Assembly (NCBI GenBank): GCA_000697455.1
Contig: JNET01033250.1
Span: forward strand, 1-11,093
Origin: Basidiobolus heterosporus B8920
Taxonomy: Eukaryota > Basidiobolomycota > Basidiobolomycetes > Basidiobolales > Basidiobolaceae
DNA: 11,093 nucleotides
Direction of reading: 5' to 3'
Position numbers and translations under genes: made by a program. Positions 1-9,061 of this stretch are shown one piece after another. How positions within the stretch are numbered: the stretch's first letter is position 1; the number at the start of each line of letters is the position of its first letter. A model generated the notes under the pieces. That model searched no databases. It had not been told where the DNA came from and saw only the letters and a list, made by a program, of their open reading frames with translations.

Positions 1-149
1 CCGTGAGTGAGTCGAATGGAGTCCACTCCCTGCAAGATGTTCCAGTATTTGCCAGTGGACCAGGGGCTCACCTCTTTGGCCGTGTAATGGACAACACTGA
101 GGTCTTTTTCAACTTTGCTCAAGTTCTTGGCCTTGGGCAAGATGATTAA
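1..149 (+). CDS. Alkaline-phosphatase-family protein, C-terminal end (5' partial)
   Basis: Only the last 48 codons and the stop lie in the window; the first complete codon starts at base 3 and TAA is at 147-149. The piece contains GVHSLQDVPVF, whose His corresponds to the third zinc-ligand His of alkaline phosphatases, and then FASGPGAHLFGRVMDNTE and a hydrophobic end. It matches the end of the complete gene at 763-2915 at 42 of 48 residues and about 84% of bases, so the two are tandem paralogs in the same orientation. The rest of the gene, including the nucleophile, lies upstream of the window, so activity cannot be judged. By family it is a metal-dependent phosphomonoesterase, probably secreted like its neighbour; that is inference. 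Confidence 0.9.
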   Translation, partial: VSESNGVHSLQDVPVFASGPGAHLFGRVMDNTEVFFNFAQVLGLGQDD

Positions 150-254
150 TCCATATTAATAATATCATTTGAAAAAACCGATGAATTATACTCTAGATTT
201 TGCTCAACTAGTTCGTCTTGCCAGGTTTTAATTTATTAGATCGCTCACCATTTC

Positions 255-260
255 AATAAA
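255..260 (+). terminator. Polyadenylation signal AATAAA
   Basis: An exact AATAAA lies about 105 bases after the stop of the partial phosphatase gene, in an AT-rich 3' flank. It is the best candidate cleavage signal for that transcript. Fungal polyadenylation signals are loose, so the cleavage site itself is not fixed by this. Confidence 0.5.
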
Positions 261-685
261 AACCATCGATTTCATTTTGACATCTTAGTTTATTTGAATC
301 TTGTTCTACAGCATCCACAAAATCAATTCTTGGGATGTAATAAATATGGTCGTATGCTGCAACTAAGACATGCAGTGGCAATTCAATATGATGAATGCAC
401 GGTTTAGAGGAGTACAAATATTTTCTAGAGCAAGGGATTTTCTATTTTATTTACTTCATTAATGTGATAATATATATACATTTTACATTGGCTCCGTGAT
501 CCGAGCTCGCACTACTACTCCTTCAATATCTTCATTGGCAATGTTTAAGATTATGGATGATGTCTTAGATCAGGTACCAGCGAATAGTCATTTTTAGTAA
601 TACCGATAACCTTATTGTTCGATACTAAATCTTCCTTGAGCGGTATCCTGCATGATGAGAAGCATGATAATGGTGGACTATGCAA

Positions 686-707
686 CCAATTGAGGCCACT
701 TTATAAA
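686..707 (+). promoter_or_regulatory. CCAAT box plus TATA box of the second phosphatase gene
   Basis: CCAAT occupies 686-690 and TATAAA 702-707, about 56 bases before the ATG at 763. The order and distance suit a fungal RNA polymerase II core promoter, with transcription starting roughly 25 to 50 bases downstream of the TATA. The assignment rests on motif match and position only. Confidence 0.5.
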
Positions 708-762
708 TGAATCACAAGAATAGGAGGTACACACTATTCGATCTTAGAGAGTTATAACATAG

Positions 763-2915
763 ATGTCTACAGTTCACAGGGCTTTAACTCTGCTTAGTGC
801 TTTAAGCGTACTAACCACCAATGTCCTATCCGGCCAGTTTACCAGATTTCCTGGTTGTCCTGACAAGGCATGCATTATTCCTCCAACAAGGTGCTCTTTT
901 TCGAAGTGAATACCATTCTCTAACATCTTTGCTAACTTTTGATATTATTTTCATCGTCTCTTAGTGCTGAAATGCTGTTAGGGGCTAAGTTTGACGTCAG
1001 AGTGGAGATACACGATGAAGCTCCAGCTCCAGGAGGGGTGGCTGGTAAACCTAATCCTAACTTTGAGGTCACCATCACTAAGGTCCGACTGAACGATGAC
1101 GGCAAGGTGATCCAGGAATCTAAGCCGGTTCCTTTGGAGACATACTTACGGCTGGAGCCAGCACCACTGGAGTCGTGGAACTTCACATATTACCAAGATG
1201 CCGCTCACTTTTGGAAGGGTCAGGGTGGGGCAGTGGAGGATGCTGACCACACACACAATGGAGCAAGCAGTAAAGCAGCCTCCACTCCCGTGAATGTGGT
1301 GTCGAAGGTCTGGCGTAAAGCTTCATTCAGACACTCGGGTGACTTCAAGGTCACAGTGAAATACAACAACGGCGAGAAGACCGAGGCATTGTGGAAGGTT
1401 CGCAAGAATCAGTTCAAGAAGCGGATTGCCAAGAATGTGATCTTCTTCATCGGTGATGGTATGACCACCCCAATGATCAGTGCGGCCAGAGTGATCTCCC
1501 GCAAGAATGTCAACGGCAAGTTCCAGAAATGGATGCAGATGGACAGGATGGAGGAGGTCGGGCATGTCATTCCGTGTGGCTTAGACTCGTTGGTCACTGA
1601 CTCGGCAAACAGTGCCTCAGCATACAACACTGGCCACAAGTCATCGGTGAACGCGCTTGGCGTCTATGCTGATACTTCGGACGACCCTTTCGATGACCCT
1701 AAGCAAGAGCTTCTGGCTGAGCTATTGCGTCGTAGAGAGAAGAAGCAAGGTGGCCCCGCAGCCATCGGAGTGGTAACCACGGCTGAGGTACAAGATGCCA
1801 CACCCGCAGCTGTAGTGAGCCATACCCGTCGCAGAGGGACTAAGGCCGAGATCACTGATTTCTTCATCCATGGTGTGAAGAACTTCTCGGTGCCAGTGAG
1901 GCCTGATGTCTTGCTTGGTGGTGGCGGCTCTTACTTCCTTCCAGCCAAGTCACTCAACAAGGCCAACTACTACGACATCTTCCGCAAAGAAGGCGGCTAC
2001 AATGTGGTTCACTCGAAGACTGATCTCCTGAAGCACAACAACAAAGACCCGCTGTTGGGGATCTTCCACAGAGGGAACATGGATGTGTGGCTCGATCGCA
2101 ACATCTACAAGAACAACCTGAAGGGCAAGAAGAGCTCACCTCTTGGGGATGGTAGCGATGCCCTGGACCAGCCTAACTTGGTGGACATGACACTCACCGC
2201 CTTGAACACCCTGAAGAAGCGTGGTGGGAATGGTGGGTTCTTTGCGATGATCGAGGCAGCCAGCATTGACAAGATGATGCACCCATTGGACTTCCATCGC
2301 GGTCTCGGAGATCTTCTTGAACTCGACAATGCCGTCAAGGCAGCACTTGAATGGGTCAAGAAGAATGATCCGGACACCTTGGTAGTTGTCACTGCTGACC
2401 ACGGTCACGGGTTCGATGTGTACGGTACCGTCGACACCGAGTTCTTCAATGCGGCGCCTGACAATGATGAGTCAGGTAATCAGATCGAGAAACGTGGGGC
2501 CATTGGAATCTACGAGACTGCCGGATGGCCTGGATACAAAGATGAGGATGGTGATGGTTTCCCAGACAATTGGACCCCCAGAGTCACCCTAGCCGCAGGC
2601 ACTGTCAACTTCCCCAACTATCACGAGAACTTCCAACTGAACACCACCAGTGTGAAGAATCCAGCGATCTTAGACAAGGGAACACACTCACACGGACCCA
2701 CCTACGATCACTACATTGCAAACCCTAATGAAGCCGAGGGCGCCCTTCACCGTGGTGGTAACCTTCCTGTTACCGAATCCACTGGCGTCCACTCTCTGCA
2801 AGATGTTCCAGTATTTGCCAGTGGACCAGGAGCCCATCTCTTTGGCCGTGTAATGGACAACACTGAGATCTTCTTTAACTTTGCGGAGGTACTTGGCCTA
2901 GGATTAGACAATTAA
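763..2915 (+). CDS. Secreted alkaline-phosphatase-family enzyme (tandem paralog 2)
   Basis: Exons 763-890 and 965-2915 encode 692 aa. The start has an in-frame stop directly upstream and opens a signal peptide (hydrophobic residues 7-22, likely cut near Gly24), so secretion is expected. The 74-base intron ends TTAG and has a GCTAAC branch site, but its donor, GTGCTC, is weak; GTGAAT at 906 would keep the frame and add five residues. Residues about 44-190 form a beta-rich N-terminal region. The catalytic domain follows: IGDGM (205-209, metal-ligand Asp207), TDSANSAS with nucleophile Ser256, EAASIDKMMH (Glu473, Asp478, His482), ADHGH (Asp521, His522) and GVHS (His652). All the main E. coli PhoA-type ligands are therefore matched, so a zinc/magnesium phosphomonoesterase is likely. 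At 692 aa it is longer than typical enzymes of 450-550 aa, because of the N-terminal region and an insert with DEDGDGFPD at 569-577. No GPI-anchor tail is seen. The physiological substrate is unknown. Confidence 0.92.
891..964 (+). other. Intron of the second phosphatase gene
   Basis: Removing these 74 bases joins the signal-peptide exon to the main reading frame in phase (128 bases plus one completes a Ser codon). The acceptor TTAG and the branch sequence GCTAAC at 931-936 are convincing. The donor GTGCTC is a poor match to consensus; GTGAAT at 906 is the in-phase alternative. Confidence 0.7.
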
Positions 2916-2987
2916 ATGCCTACCTATTTGATAGTTACCCTCAAAGTATTCACATCTTTAGATTGAATCAATAACCATTTTGACTTA

Positions 2988-2993
2988 AATAAA
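2988..2993 (+). terminator. Polyadenylation signal AATAAA
   Basis: An exact AATAAA lies 72 bases after the phosphatase stop codon, in an AT-rich flank. Position and sequence suit 3'-end formation for that gene. Confidence 0.5.
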
Positions 2994-3385
2994 TACACCC
3001 GATGATTATATTAATGGTGATGCTAGGCAAATTGAATTTGTTAACCCTGATCGAAATGGTTTTATTTTCTTGCGTACAGGACAAGAAATTACTAGGATTG
3101 CCAAATGGAATAGGGTAAAGCTGGGTGAAAGTGAAGGGTTAGGGTATAATATTGAGTTCAATATTGTTCCTAACCTGAATGTTATGGATCATATTTCTTG
3201 CGAGATCGATGAAGCAATTCGAGGAGCACATTGCTTCAGGAAAGTGGGGGTTAGTTCAGATTGTAGATGGGCATCTGACAATCTTGCAACCTTGGGAACT
3301 GGACGAGAGTGAAGGTAGATACTTGAGAAGAGGGATGGTGGGTGAATTCCAAATCAAGAACCAACTGTTATGGTTACGTTGTTAA
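2989..3385 (+). pseudogene. Unrecognised coding-like fragment, apparently decayed
   Basis: Two overlapping plus-strand frames look protein-like here. One is open from 2989 to 3312 and includes FVNPDRNGFIFLRTGQEITR and GYNIEFNIVPNLNVMDHISC. The other is open from about 3179 to 3385 and includes GKWGLVQIVDGHLTILQPWE and LRRGMVGEFQIKNQLLWLRC. Neither has a convincing start codon, and the protein-like stretches of the two follow each other rather than compete. I recognise no domain or family. The fragment sits just after a phosphatase gene and may be a relic of a gene or of a mobile element; a short expressed gene with an intron is less likely but possible. Confidence 0.35.
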
Positions 3386-3593
3386 TAAACTGAAGAGAAT
3401 GGTTAACGAAAAGTCAAAAGGTTCGCCGAAATATTAAACCAAGTTTTACACGATCGGAGAACAGGTACAAAAGGAAGTAGAAACGGAGAAAAAAAGGTTT
3501 TGGGGGAAATAGAAGAAAATGAGGGAATATATATCAAACAAGAAAGAAATTGAAAAAGGATTCAACAATTGTTCAAAATCAAACGCTAATGGC

Positions 3594-5396
3594 TTAAGAG
3601 AAAGCCCTCAAGCCACCGCCGTTCATTCCTGGTCCGGATCTGCCATCATGTGGAGGTTGCTGGTTTTGTTGGGAATAGCCATTGTTGCTCATTCTACCCT
3701 GCTGTCCTTGGAATTGTGCTGCGGGCTGTGGTACATATGGTGGTTGAGACAGAGGCTGAGGGTGCTGCTGGAATTGTGGATATTGAGGAGGATGCTGTTG
3801 ATAAGCATGAGGAGGGAGTTGCTGACGTTGGAACTGTTGCTGTTGTGGGAGTTGCTGTTGGTACAATTGAGGCTGAGGGGACGGGATTTGCTGGAGCTGC
3901 TTGTTAGCATTTTGTTGTTGTTGTTGCTGTTGTTGAGCTTCAGATGCATCTTCTAGCGCGCTAGGAGCAACATACAAGCGTTTGTCAATAACAGGAGGAA
4001 TAGGTTGGATCTCTGTGCCAAGTTCTTGCTCTATCTTGTACAGGTTGAAACGATCCTCATAGGTAATCAAATTAATGGCCAATCCAAGATGGCCGAAACG
4101 TCCACTACGGCCAATACGATGAAGGTATGTTTCAGCATTTTTGGGAAAGTCGAAGTTAATCACGACATTAACAGCTTGGATGTCAATACCACGAGTAAGA
4201 AGATCAGAGCAGACTAAATTACGGCACACTCCATTACGGAAATCGTGGAACACTCTATTGCGGTGGCTTTGAAGCATTTTAGCATGACTGTAGAAACAGG
4301 AGTAGCCAAGTTGAGTGATCTTCTTGGCGAGCAACTCGACACGGTTGGTAGAATTACAGAAAATGATGGACTGGTTGATTTGGAGTTTGGAGAAGAGAGT
4401 ATTTAAACAATGGACTTTTTGACGCTCTTCCACGAAAGCATAATACTGAGTAACACCACGAAGTGTCAATTCGTCCATGAGGTTGATTTCGTAAGGCTTG
4501 GTCATATGACGATCCTGGTGTGGAAATTGTTGTGAGCACTCAAAACTACGAAACACCTGCAACGAATCCGAACAAAATTACCTTAAAATGCTTAACGATG
4601 ATGGGGAAAGTAGCGCTGAACAACATGATTTGACGGTCTTTGGGGAAGAAGGTTAAAAGTTGTTCAACAACAGGTGAGAACTCGGGACTTAGTAGCTTGT
4701 CAGCCTCATCCATAACAAAGGTAGGGCATTCGCTGAAATCGGCTATCCCTTTACCGGCCAAATCTAAAATACGACCAGGAGTACCAACTAACACATGGAC
4801 GGTCTCTTGAAGTCTCATAATATCGTCTTTCAAGGTGGTACCACCAGTGGTAACCATGACTTGAACACCCATATGTTTACCGAGGGTTTTACACACTTGT
4901 GAAGTTTGAAGAGCCAATTCTCTAGTAGGAACAAGTAAAAGTGCCTGGATTTTTGCCAGCTTTGTGTTGACTTTTTCTAAGGATGGGATAACGAAAGCGG
5001 CTGTTTTTCCTGTTCCATTCTTTGCTCTAGCAAGTACATCTCTTCCTGTTAATGCGATAGGGATGGCTTCTTCTTGAATTGGAGAAGGGCGTTCAAACCC
5101 GGCTTCGAAGATTCCCATTAATAATTCACGTTTCAGAAAATAATCTTCGAATTCGTTGCCCTTAGTGGCAGTTACATCCTAAACGATTGTAATGAGCAGA
5201 CCGTGCTAATTGTTACGAAATACACTGGAATATACCTCAGTCTGTGGGCGACTGTCTTTAGGTGGGAGAGCTAAAGATTTCTTCCAGTTGTCATTATCAT
5301 GACTGTAAAATGCGTAAGAATCTGCGTGAATTTGAAGAGTTGAAGAGTGAAAACTTACGAGGGGTATTGACCATTGAAATTGTTTTGGGAGGCCAT
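3594..5396 (-). CDS. DHH1: DEAD-box RNA helicase Dhh1 (DDX6 family)
   Basis: Minus-strand exons 5396-5359, 5302-5236, 5178-4582 and 4514-3594 give 540 aa, starting [13 protein letters not shown]. Introns are 56, 57 and 67 bases, and each junction restores the conserved Dhh1 sequence ([34 protein letters not shown]). Helicase motifs appear in order: Q motif near Gln70, AKNGTGKT 87-94, PTRELALQ 119-126, TPGR 168-171, DEAD 192-195, SAT 223-225, IIFCNST near 284, TRGID 341-345, HRIGRSGR 366-373. The family is a weak ATPase that promotes mRNA decapping and represses translation with Dcp2, Pat1 and Edc3 partners in P-bodies. After about residue 427 comes a Gln/Pro-rich low-complexity tail, beginning with eight consecutive Gln, of the kind linked to condensate formation. 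Length and motifs are complete, so a functional protein is expected. Family identity is secure from motifs plus the Dhh1-specific N-terminal segment. Confidence 0.97.
3912..3935 (-). repeat. Polyglutamine codon run in DHH1
   Basis: Eight consecutive Gln codons (CAA with some CAG) encode residues 428-435 of the helicase. It opens a Gln/Pro-rich C-terminal tail of about 110 residues. Such runs vary in length between strains by replication slippage. Confidence 0.85.
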
Positions 5397-7608
5397 CGTG
5401 TTTGAATAATCGACAAAAAAGCAGTAGAATGAAAGTGGTTGATTTTAAAACAGGGATTTGGAATTCAAGCTGTTTCAGAGATATAGTATAGAATAATCTA
5501 AACAAGCTCGTAGACGGAGAATTGTTTTACGGTTGAATACGCTTTCGTTGGCAAAGACTTTGCTTGTGGATGATGTTTCTTTGTACAAGACAGCTATTGA
5601 TAGAAAAAACATAAATACATGAGAAACAATGGTGACAAGGGCAGAGAGTATTGGTAAATGAATCGAGACGAGATGATCTACGCTTGCGCTAGAATAAGGA
5701 AAGTAAAAGTGAAAGAAAAAACTCACATTAGAACCGGGATGTTCACAAGCTTAACAAAGGAAGAAGGCAAGTGAGTCAATATAAAAACAAGAACAGAAGT
5801 AAAAGTCAAATAGAGACAAAGAAAAATGATGGATGGTTAATTATAAAACGCTCGAGATACAGTGTAACGAGTTTAATGGTTTAAGGTATAGGCTGTATGA
5901 AAGAGAGTGGTTTTGTGAAGTACAAGCGTTAGAAGACTCGACAAACTTTTAGATAGGAGACACGCTAAGGTTATCGTGAAAGAAAATTCATCCCATATAA
6001 TTAACACGGTGGGACAAATTATCTAGGACCCCTGTTGGATCATCTCTAAATGAAACAAACCATTGGCCCTTTGGTGTAAATAATCCTACTCGACTCCTTA
6101 CTGACTAACTCAATCGAAGGACCAATCACCTCGGCTCTTCGAAAATATTTAGAATTTGTTTCCAAGTGCTTGTATTTCACCAGATGTCGAAATGGGGATC
6201 CGTCAGGGGGCCTTTAATAATACAGCGAATGAAGATCATTTGCGGAGCATGTCCATTACGAAAGCATTTTTCATCAACATAATTTGGGAAAGGGGACCGA
6301 GGATGAATAAGGAGAAATGGATTTTGGAGGAACTCGGTACTTCCTGTCCAATTAATCTTCTTTTAGGATCAAATTCTAATGAGTTTCCTCCAATCAGTCC
6401 TCTCCAATCGGAATTTCCCATAATGTACGAGCATTATTTCAATCAGTTGGCAGAAAGGAATATCTTAGTGCGAATAGATGTGGATCATATATGAATGCTT
6501 GTATATGCTGTATTAAAATGGTACACGCACTCAATCATGTGAGCCTATTTATATATGTATCGTCCATTTTAAATGCTTGTCATGTATGCACATGTTGAAT
6601 CACGCTTGAATGGAGGCTTAGGTACTTCTCAGCTCTGTGGTTTTGTACGTAAGGTTGTTGGGCGTGTTTTACTAGTAGAAACAGGTCAAGCACATAGTTT
6701 CTCTCCATTGGGATAGGAAGACGAGGATGTTCAAGTTTATATATGGTATTAGTATACATATCAAATCAAATATTACATGCAAAATCAATAGCTGCGAAAA
6801 ATTTTGATATCTTGATTCACGGACTATTTTGACCCAAGACTACAATAATATCTTATCAACTATTACTTTCATTTACTTGTCTCAATCGTACAACGGATGT
6901 TACCCCAGTAAGTACCAGCTACAACAATTGTGCTGCTCTTGCGAGTTCCAGGATGTTACAATACAGTAGCATCTTTTCTTGTCTCGGAAAACAGTGCACC
7001 AATAATCCATAAAGATACAGCAGACGGTGATATGGAAAGTACTTATCTAACCGGGTACTGTTTCCAATACCACAACTTTTAAGTCATCATCGACGTTAGC
7101 ACGCAAATCAAGAACTTCAGCAAGAGTAGGTATATTCTCTTCAAGCCCTAGAAATCTAATATTCAGATTAGAGTCTTAGGCGAGTGTGTGAAATTTATAA
7201 CTACAATATTAGAAGCTAGAAGATATCGTGTCAGTCAAACTCAATAATGCAAGCTGAAAGATAAATTAACAAAAGTTTGGTTTAATTGTTTTTCAATTCT
7301 AGTTCTACTTGGATGTTTTACAATGGTTTATGGTTACAGGTAAGAAGAATGTTTGAACCTTCAATACTAGCAAGTTGGATATTTACCCACTTGTCTAGCA
7401 GTGTAAAGTGGTAAGAATTCGATATGAATCAATTCTCGTCTCTTGATGCTTACTAGATAGTAGTCATACTCCTGTTTGTTTGCCTAAATCATTTGGTATA
7501 ATTTAATCAGCCAAATCCCAAATAAAATTTGACCATTTAATTTAAATCTATCCACAACCAAACAACAGTGTTGTCATTTAACCTATCCCTTGTTATTTCT
7601 CAACCAAG
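5397..7608. other. Long divergent spacer between DHH1 and SPT3
   Basis: This 2.2-kb AT-rich stretch separates two divergent genes and holds both promoters. I recognised no gene in it. The longest open frame is 6156-6494 on the plus strand, listed separately. A 42-codon minus-strand frame at 7047-7175 reads smoothly but is too short to call. CCAAT occurs at about 6119, and a small dyad (ACAAC, AGT, GTTGT) at 7562-7574 just before the SPT3 start. No clear TATA box stands at a suitable distance for either gene. No tRNA boxes or long terminal repeats were seen. Confidence 0.5.
6156..6494 (+). CDS. Doubtful open frame, hypothetical protein
   Basis: A frame of 112 codons is open here and ends at TGA; the first ATG is at 6192, which would give about 100 aa. 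Its peptide includes MNKEKWILEELGTSCPINLL and YEHYFNQLAERNILVRIDVD. No family, signal peptide or membrane segment is recognised, and no promoter or polyadenylation signal clearly belongs to it. A frame this long can occur by chance once or so in a window of this size and composition. It could also be an exon or relic of a lost gene. Confidence 0.2.
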   Translation: MFPSACISPDVEMGIRQGAFNNTANEDHLRSMSITKAFFINIIWERGPRMNKEKWILEELGTSCPINLLLGSNSNEFPPISPLQSEFPIMYEHYFNQLAERNILVRIDVDHI

Positions 7609-8741
7609 ATGGTCGATCCTAAAAGTAAAGAGAGAGAGAAGCAGGTAAGAAAGGGATTCAAGTTTGCTTGTGTTTTCGTCGTTCGGTCTACTGAGATCCT
7701 CTTAGCAGTCTAGATATAAATACACTTCAGAGATCCAACAAATGATGTTCGTTTTTGGTGAAGTAGCCGATCCTTTACCAGAAACCACCATGTTGGTGGA
7801 GGATATTGTTCGTTCTCAAGTCATTGAAATTGTAAGTCAAAGTTGTACTTTTTTCAGTACAGCTCCATACATATTAACATACCACCCCTACTCTCTGTCT
7901 AGATAATCTTGGCTGCTGCTCAAGCTCAAAAGCGAGGCTCTAAAAACATGAATGCTGAGGATTTAATCTTTCTGATTAGACGTGATCGGGCCAAAGTAAA
8001 CAGATTACGTACCTACTTAAGTTGGAAAGATATTCGTAAAAATGTCAAAGACTCGGGTGGTAATGATGCTGCGGAGGAAATGTTAGAGGATCCAAATACT
8101 GGAGACTCGGCAGATAAACCCAAAGCCAAACGTATGAACGTAAAGTTAAGCTGGGAGCTTGCTAGCTCATTCTTGGATGCTTTGAACGACGATGACGATG
8201 AAAATGATGAAGATGAACGAGAGGCATATGCTGATACTTTACAACGTCTAAAAGTAAGTAGCATTCTTTAAACCCAGCAAATCACATTGAACTAACAATG
8301 CCACGATAGGATGCAGACGAGATCACACGTGCTATGACAAGAGATGAATATGTGCACTATTCTGAGTGTCGACAAGCGTCATTCACATATCGTAAAGCAA
8401 AAAGATTTCGAGAATGGGCAAATATGGCGGCATATATTGACATCAAGCCTAACGATGACATCATTGATATTCTTGGTTTTCTGACATTTGAAATGGTCAA
8501 CACATTGACGGAAACGGCACTGTACATCAAGCATGACAATGATTTGAAAGAAAAGATGGACGGGAAAAAGGTGAACCTTCCGCGAGAACCAGAAGGTTTC
8601 TTGTTTTCACCACCGCCATCTGAACAGACACCGCTACAGCCTCAGCACATCCATGAGGCATTTAGGAGACTGCAGAGGACACCTCAACCGATCAAAAACT
8701 TCCGCGGTGGATTGGCAAGAACGAAAGTATCGTTAATCTAA
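7609..8741 (+). CDS. SPT3: SAGA complex subunit Spt3
   Basis: Exons 7609-7644, 7709-7831, 7903-8253 and 8310-8741 encode 313 aa, close to the 337 aa of yeast Spt3. Introns are 64, 71 and 56 bases, all in phase 0, and the last has a CTAAC branch site. The N-terminal histone fold (TAF13-like) carries YTSEIQQMMFVFGE, ETTMLVEDIVRSQVIEI and FLIRRDRAKVNRLRTYLSWK. An acidic linker (NDDDDENDEDERE) follows, then the C-terminal TAF11-like fold with YVHYSECRQASFTYRKAKRF and DDIIDILGFLTFE, ending in IKNFRGGLARTKVSLI. In yeast both halves pair within one chain, and the protein, in the nuclear SAGA coactivator, helps load TBP onto TATA-type promoters. The start was chosen because ATG lies in a short exon (MVDPKSKEREKQ) whose GTAAG donor splices in phase to the conserved core. 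DHH1 is divergent upstream; no functional link is implied. Confidence 0.96.
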
Positions 8742-8751
8742 GACTATGTTG

Positions 8752-8790
8752 CATCGCCATTGCCATCGCCGTCGTCATCATCATCATCGC
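8752..8790 (+). repeat. Imperfect trinucleotide run (CAT/CGC/CGT)
   Basis: About 39 bases in the presumed SPT3 3' UTR are built of CATCGC, CATTGC, CGTCGT and TCATCATCATCATCG steps. It begins 11 bases after the stop codon. It looks like a decayed microsatellite. Confidence 0.7.
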
Positions 8791-8985
8791 TTGTCATGCA
8801 AAGTGAATATAAGGAAGGCATATGTTTAGTACCACTGGAGCATGACACCAGAGCACGTTGCTAGTGTACATCTAGGATACAAACCAAGTTGGACGGTGGA
8901 TGCCAAAACCGTTATTCTTGTTATACAGTGGACAGTGACTATCGACTATTCGTACATGCCAAGTAATGAGCCCTACCGATTCTAT

Positions 8986-9061
8986 TTATACATTACTTGT
9001 TATACATTACATACTATATTCTATCCATTGCTTGTTATATATTGCGTACTATATTTTCTTG
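8986..9061 (+). repeat. AT-rich imperfect tandem repeat, period 35
   Basis: TTATACATTAC occurs at 8986-8996 and again at 9000-9010. A longer unit starting TTGTTATA at 8997 and containing TACTATATT recurs 35 bases later at 9032, with several substitutions. The pattern is a short decayed tandem duplication in the spacer. Confidence 0.6.

Larger units (their letters stand above)
150..762. other. Spacer between the tandem phosphatase genes
   Basis: This stretch of about 610 bases is AT-rich non-coding sequence. It holds the 3' flank of the upstream gene (AATAAA at 255), a short TATATATA run near 470, and the CCAAT and TATA elements of the downstream gene near 686-707. I saw no protein-like open frame, no tRNA boxes and no long repeat. 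No CACGTG (Pho4-type) site was found, so there is no visible sign of classical phosphate-starvation control. Confidence 0.6.
2916..3593. other. Convergent spacer between phosphatase gene and DHH1
   Basis: This is the shared 3' flank of two convergent genes. Its left part has the AATAAA of the phosphatase gene, its middle the decayed coding-like fragment, and its right part (3386-3593) purine-rich low-complexity sequence. No clear minus-strand AATAAA was found near the DHH1 stop, so the 3' end of DHH1 is not located by motif. Confidence 0.6.

Noticed and set aside
2105-2592. Several overlapping frames inside the phosphatase gene on both strands
   Set aside because: They are shadows of the long coding frame, without homology or their own signals.
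3519-3956. Leu-rich 145-codon plus-strand frame
   Set aside because: It is the antisense of the Gln-rich DHH1 tail: CAA/CAG codons read backwards give Leu/Val-rich sequence.
5475-5726. Minus-strand frame of 83 codons with hydrophobic segments upstream of DHH1
   Set aside because: Its membrane-like look comes from pyrimidine-rich leader sequence; nothing recognisable, and it overlaps the expected DHH1 promoter and 5' UTR.
5470-5726. Possible 5' UTR intron of DHH1 (minus-strand GTGAGT at 5726, CAG at 5470)
   Set aside because: It would be 257 bases, far longer than the other introns, with no good branch site. RNA evidence would be needed.
6492-6590. Possible small inverted-repeat element (AATGCTTGT copies, TTAAAATGG / CCATTTTAA arms)
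   Set aside because: The arms are short and imperfect, no target-site duplication is visible, and no second copy occurs in the window.
6909-7082. 57-codon plus-strand frame after GTAAGT near 6908
   Set aside because: It is open in an area where several frames are open by chance; no start codon, no family, no flanking coding sequence.
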